From Gemmatimonadota bacterium (lineage in GTDB: Bacteria > Gemmatimonadota > Gemmatimonadetes > Gemmatimonadales > Gemmatimonadaceae), in NCBI GenBank assembly GCA_016194585.1, contig JACQBG010000044.1, positions 1 through 64,000 of the forward strand: a DNA stretch of 64,000 nucleotides, given 5' to 3'. The translations under genes and the position numbers were made by a program. How positions within the stretch are numbered: the stretch's first letter is position 1; every line of letters begins with the position of its first letter. The notes beneath the pieces were generated by a model. That model worked only from the letters and a program-made list of their open reading frames with translations, was not told where the DNA came from and did not search any database. Shown here piece by piece: positions 16,094 to 22,848 of the stretch.

Positions 16094-16885
16094 ATGGGCG
16101 TTTCGCCATCCGACCTTATTCCTTCCCAGATTCGGGGCGCCACTGCCAGCGGCCTGCTCCGTTGTGCGTTGGCGGTCGGTCGTCTCGATGCTGCGGCGGA
16201 GCTCGCGCCTGAAGGGTTTACGCGGCTGCTCGAGCTTCGCTGCGCCGTGGTGCCTTTCGGGGGCGGACCCGACGGAATGATCGCGATACTCCGCGCCGAC
16301 CGCGAGGGGGAACCGGAGGTGGTCGCGTTCGACGAGGCGCTGCGGCTGCCAAACCTCGAGTCCGCCGACGATGCTCCAGGGTTGCTCGCTGCACTGCTGG
16401 GCGCTCGCGAACAACTGCGTGATGGCGACACCGTGCGCGATGCTTCGCTCGCCCTCACCCGCGCCCTCTGGCGCAGCGGCGTGCTCGGCGGGCCCTGGCT
16501 CTCGCTCCCGTACACCGACGCGACCGCGCCCGACCCCTTCGGCGACGTGGACGCCTGGCTCGACGTGACCTGCGCGGCGATGGCGCGCGAGGCGGCGGCG
16601 GCGGTGCAGGGACTCGGGCGCTCGCGAGAGCGCGTGGCGAGCGACGAGGCGAAGATCCTCCGCCTCGGCCGGGCGGCGTATTCCGCGGTCGACCTGCTCC
16701 ACCTGCTGACGAGCCGCCTCATCGTGTCGATCGGCGAGGCGGCCGACGCGCTCGGTCAGACGGTGCCGACGGCGGGGGCGGCGATGGCGCGGCTCGAACA
16801 GCTCGGCGTGGCGCGCGAGGTCACCGGGCGCGCCAAGGGAAGGCGGTTCGCGTACCGGGCGCTGGTGAACGGGATGGCGCCATGA
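16094..16885 (+). CDS. Fic-like winged-helix protein lacking the catalytic motif
   Basis: 263-residue protein. Residues ~201-258 form a winged helix ending in REVTGRAKGRRFAYRALV, much like the C-terminal DNA-binding domain attached to Fic proteins. The preceding part (RALWRSGVLGGPWLSLPYTD... DAWLDVTCAAMAREA) resembles the Fic helices that normally follow HPFxxGNGR, but that catalytic motif is absent, so AMPylation is not expected. Probably a transcription regulator or a degenerate Fic. The DUF1612-type HTH proteins are an alternative. Start ATG 16094 with TATAAT six bases upstream. It is monocistronic, between the ChaN-like gene and a heptamer repeat. Confidence 0.55.
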   Translation: MGVSPSDLIPSQIRGATASGLLRCALAVGRLDAAAELAPEGFTRLLELRCAVVPFGGGPDGMIAILRADREGEPEVVAFDEALRLPNLESADDAPGLLAALLGAREQLRDGDTVRDASLALTRALWRSGVLGGPWLSLPYTDATAPDPFGDVDAWLDVTCAAMAREAAAAVQGLGRSRERVASDEAKILRLGRAAYSAVDLLHLLTSRLIVSIGEAADALGQTVPTAGAAMARLEQLGVAREVTGRAKGRRFAYRALVNGMAP

Positions 16886-16902
16886 CTGCTACAACCGTTC
16901 GT

Positions 16903-17001
16903 CGTTGATCGTGCATCGTTCATCGTCTACCGTGAACGATTCACGATGAACGATGAACGATGAACGATGCACGATGCACGATGCACGATGCACGATCAGC
17001 G
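16903..17001. repeat. Heptamer repeat (CGATGAA / CGATGCA) with inverted arm
   Basis: Three copies of CGATGAA (16944-16964) are followed by four of CGATGCA (16965-16992). Upstream, 16903-16926 carries the complementary strand order, so CGTTGATCGTGC at 16903-16914 pairs with 16990-17001 at 11 of 12 bases. It fills the gap between convergent genes ending at 16885 and 17037. The units are related to the CGGTGAA strings at 23.8, 26.1 and 43.7 kb. Confidence 0.85.
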
Positions 17002-17036
17002 ATTCACCGTTCGCGTCTCGTCGGGTTTGGGGCCCA

Positions 17037-17576
17037 CTACGAGTGCGCGGGCGTCTCCGCGGCGACGCGCTCGAGAAGCGCGATGACTTCCTCGACGGTG
17101 CTGCGCCCCTTGTCCGTGGAATACCAGCGGCGCTTCGCCTTCATCAGCTCGTCCTTCGGGAGCGTCTTCCCTTCGCCGTCGATGAAGTCCTGGAGCGCCT
17201 TGGGGCGCGAGCCCCACATGCCGCGGTCCTCGAACTGCTCGTCGTAGACGACCACGACGGGGATGGCGCGCTTGCCGGTGGGGGAGAGGTGCGCATCCAT
17301 GAGATCGAGGTTCTGGTCGCGGTCGACGATGCGCAGGTCGAGGTTCCCGGCGCGCTCGGCGAGCGCGTCGAGGTACGGGACGAGGCTCATCGAGTCGATG
17401 CACCAGTCGGCGGAGATGACGAGCAGGTGCCAGTGGCCGCCGAGTTGCTCGACGCGGCGCACCGCGTCGTCGGAGACGGTGGCGCGCTCGCGGATCGAGG
17501 CCCAGAGGGCGGGATTGGTCTGCGCGCCGGCGATCATCTCGCGGAGGGTCGGGGCGCTCTGATATCGGTCTTGCAT
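17037..17576 (-). CDS. Thioredoxin-like protein with a CxxS active site
   Basis: Cytosolic thioredoxin-fold protein of 179 residues. The active site reads SADWCIDSMS: the usual second cysteine is serine, so only a monothiol is left. The cis-proline region RAIPVVVVYDE and the strand LRIVDRDQNLDL fit the fold, followed by a helical C-terminus. Such proteins resemble the thioredoxin family members often annotated as YbbN- or BrxC-like; a disulphide isomerase or bacillithiol-type role is possible, not proven. I take ATG 17576; a TTG at 17603 would add nine residues. It is convergent with the Fic-like gene and divergent from the monooxygenase. Confidence 0.75.
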   Translation of the reverse strand: MQDRYQSAPTLREMIAGAQTNPALWASIRERATVSDDAVRRVEQLGGHWHLLVISADWCIDSMSLVPYLDALAERAGNLDLRIVDRDQNLDLMDAHLSPTGKRAIPVVVVYDEQFEDRGMWGSRPKALQDFIDGEGKTLPKDELMKAKRRWYSTDKGRSTVEEVIALLERVAAETPAHS

Positions 17577-17701
17577 GAGTCGGTCGGGCGTGGTCGGTGG
17601 CAAAGTGTTCTCGTAGCTTCCGGCGGGGCGCGTCGTTCGAGGGGCCGGCGCCGTCGATGTGATAATATTACCATATTACCATAAAGGAATCAAGTATCCC
17701 C

Positions 17702-19000
17702 ATGTCGAGCACCGTATGCGTCGTCGGGGCCGGGAGTTCCGGGCTCGCGGCGGCGAAGAACCTGCTGCAGGCCGGCTTCACGGTCGACGTGCTGGAGCGC
17801 GAGGACGACCTCGGGGGGAACTGGAACTACGGCAAGCCGTACGCCCGCGTGTACCGGAGCACGCACACCATCAGCTCCAAGCCGGGCACGGAGTACACCG
17901 ACTACCCGATGCCGGCGGAGTTCCCCGATTACCCGCACCACACGCAGATCCTCGCGTATCTGCGCTCCTACGCGGAACGGTTCGGGGTGCGGGAGCGGAT
18001 CCGGTTCAACTCGCCGGTGGAGCGGATCGTGCCGGAGCGTGAGGGGGCGGCCGACACGAAATGGCTCGTCACGTCGAGTGGCGCGACGACGGCGTACGAC
18101 GCGGTGGTGATCGCGAACGGGCACAACTGGTCGCCCAAGACGCCGGCGTATCCGGGCACCTTCACCGGCGAGGTGATGCACTCCGCGCACTATCGCACGG
18201 CCGACGTGTTCGTGGGAAAGCGCGTGCTCGTGGTGGGCGGCGGCAACAGCGGGTGCGACATCGTCGTCGAGGCGGCGCAGTTCGGCGAGCGCGCGTACCA
18301 CAGCACGCGGCGCGGCTACTGGTACATGCCGAAGTACCTCTTCGGCAAGCCGGCCGATCAGGTGGGAGACCAGATGCTGGCGCTCGGGCTGCCGCTCTTC
18401 CTGCGCCGCGCGATCGCGACGCTCGTGCAGCGCGTGCTCGTGGGTTCGCCGAAGCGGTCGCGGCTCCCGGTGCCGGACCACGCGCTGTTCGAGACGCATC
18501 CGGTGGTGAACACGCTGCTCCCCTACTACGTGGGGCAGGGGGACATCACGCCGAAGCCCGACGTCGCGAAGTTCGAGGGGAAGACGGTGCACTTCGCCGA
18601 CGGCACGTCGTGCGAGGTGGACCTGATCGTGTTCGCGACGGGGTACCACATCGAGTTCCCGTTCATCGAGAACGCGCATCTCAACTGGGTCGACGGGCGA
18701 CCGCTGCTGCATCACAACGTCTTCCACCCGCGCTACGACACGCTGTTCGTGGCGGGGCTCCTGCAGCCCGACAGCGGGCAGTTCGGGCTGGTGCACTGGC
18801 AGACGCTGGCGGTGGCGCGCTTCCTCGCCGCGGTGCGTGACGGCTCGCCCAAGGCGGTGGCGTTCCGCGCCGAGAAGGGCGCGCCGGTGCCGGGGTCGAG
18901 CGGGGGCGTGCACTACAAGAACAGCACGCGGCATTTCGTCGAGGTCGAGCACTGGAGCTATCGCAAAGGGCTCGAGGGGATCGTCGCGCGGCTGGGGTGA
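17702..19000 (+). CDS. Flavin-containing monooxygenase
   Basis: FAD- and NADPH-dependent monooxygenase oxygenating soft nucleophiles (N or S) or acting as a Baeyer-Villiger enzyme. The 432-residue sequence has the FAD loop GAGSSG, the FMO signature FxGxxxHxxxY exactly as FTGEVMHSAHY at residues 154-164, the NADPH loop VVGGGNSG near 178-185 and ATGYH near residue 320. The substrate is unknown. Upstream, AAAGGA precedes ATG by about a dozen bases, and two ATTACCAT copies lie just before it, a possible operator. It is followed by a nested repeat element. Confidence 0.92.
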   Translation: MSSTVCVVGAGSSGLAAAKNLLQAGFTVDVLEREDDLGGNWNYGKPYARVYRSTHTISSKPGTEYTDYPMPAEFPDYPHHTQILAYLRSYAERFGVRERIRFNSPVERIVPEREGAADTKWLVTSSGATTAYDAVVIANGHNWSPKTPAYPGTFTGEVMHSAHYRTADVFVGKRVLVVGGGNSGCDIVVEAAQFGERAYHSTRRGYWYMPKYLFGKPADQVGDQMLALGLPLFLRRAIATLVQRVLVGSPKRSRLPVPDHALFETHPVVNTLLPYYVGQGDITPKPDVAKFEGKTVHFADGTSCEVDLIVFATGYHIEFPFIENAHLNWVDGRPLLHHNVFHPRYDTLFVAGLLQPDSGQFGLVHWQTLAVARFLAAVRDGSPKAVAFRAEKGAPVPGSSGGVHYKNSTRHFVEVEHWSYRKGLEGIVARLG

Positions 19001-19008
19001 AAGGGAGG

Positions 19009-19154
19009 CCTCAGATCTTCGCAGAAGAGGCCGCAGATCAACGCAGAGACTGCATGAATGGGGAACGACAGCGCGCTCGATGGGCGGTCGTTCCCCCATT
19101 TTCGCCGTGCCTGCGAGAGTCTGCGCCATTTCTGCGTAGATCTGAGGCGTCGTT
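19009..19154. repeat. Nested snap-back element, second copy of the GGGGAACGACAG core
   Basis: Outer arms starting GCCTCAGATCTTCGCAGAA (about 19009-19026 and 19130-19148) match at 18 of 19 bases, and the right side continues into GAGGCGTCGTT, identical to the 12.1 kb element. An inner stem pairs AATGGGGAACGA (19057-19068) with TCGTTCCCCCATT (19088-19100), with one extra base. Weaker middle arms are made of GCAGA units. It lies between the monooxygenase and the M23 peptidase, two co-directional genes. Confidence 0.85.
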
Positions 19155-19213
19155 CGCCTTCACACGGCGCTCATATGTGACGCGCGCGGGGGCGGGGTCG
19201 TGTAAGAAATGCA

Positions 19214-19843
19214 ATGCGTTCCTCCCGAATCCTCCTCCCGCTGCTCGCGTTCACGGCGGCATGCGCGCCCGGGCTGCGCCCGTTGCCGCCGATGGCGCCG
19301 CTGCCGGAACCGCCCGCCGAGTCGCCGGAGCCTGTCGACGCGAGCACGGCGCGCCCCGTCGAGCTGCTCCCGCCCGAACTGCTGGCGCTGCGCGACCGTG
19401 GGCTGCTCGTGCCCGTCGAGGGGATCGAGCCCGACCGCATCCCCGACTCGTTCGCCGACGCGCGTGACGGGCAGCGCGTGCACAACGCCATCGACATCCT
19501 CGCGAAGCGCGGCACCCCCGTGCTCGCCGCCGACGACGGGGTGATCCTGCGCGTCGGCAAGAACGGGCTGGGTGGCAACGTCGTGTGGGCGACCGACGCG
19601 ACGCGCACCTTCGCGTACTACTACGCCCACCTCGAGGGGTGGGCGCACGGGCTCAAGGAAGGGCAGTCGGTGTCGCGCGGCGAGGTGATCGGCTACGTTG
19701 GCACCACGGGGAACGCCCCGAAGAACGTCCCGCACCTGCACTTCCAGTTGCTGCGCATCCTCGACGCGCGGCACTTCACGAGTGGGCCGCCCATCGACCC
19801 GCTGCCGTACTTCGTCTCCGCCATGCCGAGTGCCACGCGATGA
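19214..19843 (+). CDS. M23-family metallopeptidase lipoprotein
   Basis: Likely envelope-anchored LytM-type protein acting on, or regulating action on, peptidoglycan cross-links. The first 17 residues form a lipoprotein signal ending TAAC. The C-terminal domain has the zinc motifs HxxxD (HNAID) and HxH (HLHFQ), plus YYYAHLEGW and GxVIGYVGTTGN typical of M23. All ligands are present, so it may be active. It begins the coupled set with YhbY and the DUF2252 gene: its stop overlaps the next ATG as ATGA. The start ATG 19214 is the first in frame with a full signal peptide. Confidence 0.88.
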   Translation: MRSSRILLPLLAFTAACAPGLRPLPPMAPLPEPPAESPEPVDASTARPVELLPPELLALRDRGLLVPVEGIEPDRIPDSFADARDGQRVHNAIDILAKRGTPVLAADDGVILRVGKNGLGGNVVWATDATRTFAYYYAHLEGWAHGLKEGQSVSRGEVIGYVGTTGNAPKNVPHLHFQLLRILDARHFTSGPPIDPLPYFVSAMPSATR

Positions 19844-20154
19844 CCGCGATGACCGGGAAGGAGCGCGCCGAGCTGCGCGCCGACTGCAATGGACTCAAGG
19901 CCACGGTGCATGTGGGGGTGCAGGGGCTCTCGGGATCGCTCTTCGCGTCGCTCGACGACGCGCTGCGCACGCACGAGCTGGTGAAGGTGCAGATGGGGAA
20001 GCCGGTGGAAGGCACGCCGAAGGCGCTCGCTGGCCAGCTCGCCGCGAAGGTGGGCGCCGAGGTGATCCAGGTGATCGGCAAGACGTGCACGCTCTACCGG
20101 CACAATCCGGAGCTGAAGCGCAAGCACGGCGACCTGCCGCCGTGGAAGCGCTGA
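19840..20154 (+). CDS. yhbY: YhbY / CRS1-type RNA-binding protein
   Basis: Small KH-like RNA-binding protein of 104 residues linked to 50S ribosome assembly in E. coli. It shows the family pattern: LRADCNGLKATVHVGVQGLS, DDALRTHELVKVQM, ADVIQ-like EVIQVIGKTCTLYRHNP. The glycine-rich GxxG loop of the KH fold is represented by GVQGLSGS. ATG at 19840 overlaps the M23 stop (ATGA); a second ATG at 19849 is an alternative. Its end overlaps the start of the DUF2252 gene by 13 bases, so all three genes are translationally linked despite unrelated functions. Confidence 0.88.
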   Translation: MTAMTGKERAELRADCNGLKATVHVGVQGLSGSLFASLDDALRTHELVKVQMGKPVEGTPKALAGQLAAKVGAEVIQVIGKTCTLYRHNPELKRKHGDLPPWKR

Positions 20155-21374
20155 GCGGCCTCGCCGCGCGCATCGCGGAATATCACGCGGGCCGCGCCCC
20201 CGACCTGGTGGCGCGCAAGTATGCGGCGATGGCGGCGAGCCCGTTCTCGTTCTACCGCGGCAGCTGCCAGCTCTTCTTCGACGCGTGGCCCGCGCGCTCG
20301 CCGCTCGACCGTACCCCCGCCGTGTGGGGATGCGGCGACCTGCACTTCGAGAACTTCGGGTCGTTCAAGGGCGACAATCGCCTCGTCTATTTCGACCTGA
20401 ATGACTTCGACGAGTGCGCGCTCGTCCCCGCCGCGTGGGAAGTGACGCGGTTCGCGGCGAGCGTGATCGTGGGAGCGAAGGCGATCGACGTGAGCGCCGC
20501 CGAGGCCGTGCGGCTCGCCCGTGCGTACGTCGACGAGTACGCCACGGCACTGTCGACGGGAAAGGCGCGCTGGGTCGAGCGCGACACGGCGACGGGACGC
20601 ACGCGCGCACTGCTCGACGCCGTGCGTACACGCAAGCGGCGCAAGCTGCTCGACCGGCGAACGAAGGGGAGTGGCGCGAAGCGCCGGCTGCGCATCGACG
20701 GCGTGAAGACCTTGCCGGTGTCGCGCGCGGAGCGTGCGCTGGCCATCCGGCTGGTGCGCATGGCGGCGCGCGCCCGAGGTTCCGCCAGCGGCGCGACCGC
20801 GGCGCTCGACCCGCGACGTTACTTCAGTGTGCTCGACGTGGCGCGGCGCATCGCCGGCACGGGGAGCCTGGGGCTCGCGCGGTGGGTGGTGCTCGTCGAC
20901 GGGCGCGGCGGCGCGGACGGCCAGTACCTGCTCGACGTGAAAGAGGCGCGTCCGTCGGCGCCGGCGCCGCGATCACCCTATCGCCAGCCGACGTGGCCGC
21001 ACGACGCGGCGCGCATCGTCGAGGTGCAGCGGCGCGTGCAGGTCGTGGCGCCTGCGCTGCTCTATGCGCTGCGCGCTGGGAAGCGCTCGTTCGTGCTTAA
21101 GGAACTGCAGCCGACGGCCGACCGGCTGCAGCTCGAGGATTGGCGCGGCGATCTCGACGACCTGCGCGGCGCGATGACCACCATGGCCGAGCTCACGGCG
21201 TGGGGACAACTGCGGGCGAGCGGGCGTGGCGGATCGGCGACGGCGGACGAGCTCATCGCGTTCGCCGCCGCGGGCGCGTGGAAGCGTGCGGTACTCGACA
21301 TGGCGAAGCGCGTCGCGGCGACGACGATGACGGAGTGGGCTACCTTCCGGAACGCGCAGGGCGTGACGCCGTAG
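20142..21374 (+). CDS. DUF2252 family protein (kinase-like fold)
   Basis: 410-residue protein of the DUF2252 family, whose motifs resemble aminoglycoside-phosphotransferase-like kinases: VWGCGDLHFENFGSF with the candidate catalytic Asp and Asn, and VYFDLNDFDE with the metal-binding Asp. Upstream SPFSFYRGSCQLFF is also diagnostic. Substrate unknown. The C-terminal part has FVLKELQPTADRL. GTG at 20142 is chosen because it lies within the 3' end of yhbY and precedes the conserved N-terminus directly; no strong ribosome site is present, fitting translational coupling. A region rich in Arg and Lys (TRKRRKLLDRRTKGSGAKRR) is surface exposed. Confidence 0.8.
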   Translation: MEALSGLAARIAEYHAGRAPDLVARKYAAMAASPFSFYRGSCQLFFDAWPARSPLDRTPAVWGCGDLHFENFGSFKGDNRLVYFDLNDFDECALVPAAWEVTRFAASVIVGAKAIDVSAAEAVRLARAYVDEYATALSTGKARWVERDTATGRTRALLDAVRTRKRRKLLDRRTKGSGAKRRLRIDGVKTLPVSRAERALAIRLVRMAARARGSASGATAALDPRRYFSVLDVARRIAGTGSLGLARWVVLVDGRGGADGQYLLDVKEARPSAPAPRSPYRQPTWPHDAARIVEVQRRVQVVAPALLYALRAGKRSFVLKELQPTADRLQLEDWRGDLDDLRGAMTTMAELTAWGQLRASGRGGSATADELIAFAAAGAWKRAVLDMAKRVAATTMTEWATFRNAQGVTP

Positions 21375-21418
21375 CGCCGCACGATCGCGGCGCGACTCGA
21401 TCACCGCTCGCGCCCTGA

Positions 21419-22411
21419 CTACGCCGGCAGCTCTCCCCGCAGGATGGTCGCCAGCACGTCGCTGTCGAGGTTGCCGCCACTCACGATGCCGACCACACGC
21501 TTGGCGTCGCGCAGCGCCTCGACGTTCGCGCCGCGCGCCGTTCCACTCCGCAGCGTGAGCGCGGCCGCGAGCGGCGATGCCCCGGCGCCCTCGGCCACCA
21601 CGTGCACACGCTCGGCGATGCGCTTCACCGCCGCCGCGACCTGCGCGACGCTCACCACCACCGTGCCGGCGAGCAGCGTACGCACGAGGGGCCAGATCTC
21701 GTCGGACACGCGATCGCTCCCCATGCCGTCGATGAACGTCTTCGTGCGCGTCACCGTGGTCGGCGCGCCGGCGGCGAAGGTCGCCGTGAGCGGCGCTGCC
21801 GTCTCGACTTCGACGGCGTAGACCTTCGTGCGCGGACTCACGGCGCGCAGCGCCGCGGCGATGCCGCAGGCGAGTCCGCCGCCGCCGTAGGGGACGAGCA
21901 CGGCGTCGACGTCCTGCAGCTCCTCGGCGATCTCGAGGCCGATCGTGCCGTTGCCCGCCATCACCGCCGTGTCGGCGAACGGATGGACGAAGAAACCCTC
22001 CATCCCCGCGTGGCGATGGTCGACGATCGTCTGCCACCACTCGGCGAACGGCACCTTGTGCACTTCGCCGCCGAGCCGCTCGATGGCGTCGGTCTTGGCG
22101 CGCGGCGCATGGTCGGGGACGACGACGCGGCACCGCACGCCGAGCTCGCGCGCACACCACGCCACTCCTTGCGCCATGTTCCCGGCGCTCGCCGTGATGA
22201 CGCCGCCGGCGAGCGCGGCGCGGTCGGCGCTCATCATCGCGTTCGCCGCGCCGCGGATCTTGAACGCGCCGATGGGCTGCAGGTTCTCGAGCTTGAGCCA
22301 GAGCTCGGGCGCGTCACCATCGAGCTCGGCGCGCACGAGTGGCGTGCGGCGCGCGATGTGCGCGATGCGGGCGCGGGCGGCTTCGAAGTCGGCGAGCGTG
22401 GGGGCGTTCAT
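21419..22411 (-). CDS. Threonine/serine dehydratase-like PLP enzyme
   Basis: Fold-type II PLP enzyme of 330 residues, related to catabolic threonine dehydratase and serine racemase. The Schiff-base lysine lies in GAFKIRGA, the substrate loop is SAGNMAQG and the phosphate-binding glycine loop is GGGGLACG. No C-terminal ACT regulatory domain is present, so the short catabolic form is likely. ATG 22411 starts the usual N-terminus (MNAPTLADFEAARARI). It is the last gene of an operon with the molybdenum hydroxylase subunits and a cupin, 22 bases behind the cupin; the link to that oxidation pathway is unclear. Confidence 0.88.
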   Translation of the reverse strand: MNAPTLADFEAARARIAHIARRTPLVRAELDGDAPELWLKLENLQPIGAFKIRGAANAMMSADRAALAGGVITASAGNMAQGVAWCARELGVRCRVVVPDHAPRAKTDAIERLGGEVHKVPFAEWWQTIVDHRHAGMEGFFVHPFADTAVMAGNGTIGLEIAEELQDVDAVLVPYGGGGLACGIAAALRAVSPRTKVYAVEVETAAPLTATFAAGAPTTVTRTKTFIDGMGSDRVSDEIWPLVRTLLAGTVVVSVAQVAAAVKRIAERVHVVAEGAGASPLAAALTLRSGTARGANVEALRDAKRVVGIVSGGNLDSDVLATILRGELPA

Positions 22412-22433
22412 GCGTCGGCGAGCGATAGGGCGT

Positions 22434-22811
22434 TCATGCGACGTCGAGCCGATCGGGGCTCGCCACGGTGCGTTCGCCGCCGGCGCTCCCGGTGTTGAGC
22501 GTGCCCGCGGGTTCGAAGAGGAGCACCCACACTTCCTCGGCCGCGTTGGGACGATGCTCGACGCCGCGCGGCACGATGAGGAACTCCCCCTCGCGCAGCT
22601 CCACGTCGCGCTCACGGAACTTCATCGTGAAGCCGCCGCGCACGACGAGGAACAACTCGTCCTCGTGGTCGTGATGGTGCCAGACGAACGGTCCCGCGAA
22701 CTTCACGAGCTTCACGTGCTGGCCGTTCAGTTCGCCGACGATCTTCGGGCTCCAGTGGTCGCTGAAGCGGGCGAAGGCGGCGGCGAGGTCGACTTTGGCG
22801 GGGCCGCTCAT
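22434..22811 (-). CDS. Cupin-domain protein
   Basis: Single-domain cupin of 125 residues. Motif 1 reads WHHHDHEDELFLVVRG, giving the two His and Glu metal ligands, and motif 2 is GEFLIVPRGVEHRP with the last His. A metal site is therefore complete. Function is not predictable from the domain; small cupins of this type include dioxygenases and isomerases. It lies between the molybdopterin subunit and the dehydratase in the same operon, 37 bases after the former. ATG at 22811 gives MSGPAKVDLAAAF. Confidence 0.85.
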   Translation of the reverse strand: MSGPAKVDLAAAFARFSDHWSPKIVGELNGQHVKLVKFAGPFVWHHHDHEDELFLVVRGGFTMKFRERDVELREGEFLIVPRGVEHRPNAAEEVWVLLFEPAGTLNTGSAGGERTVASPDRLDVA

Positions 22812-22848
22812 CGCGTCGCGTCCGGGGCGAGTGCCGGCACTTTGTGCG

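Noticed and set aside
16944-16996. Tandem repeat that could be mistaken for a CRISPR array
   Set aside because: Units are seven bases with no spacers, and there are no cas genes.
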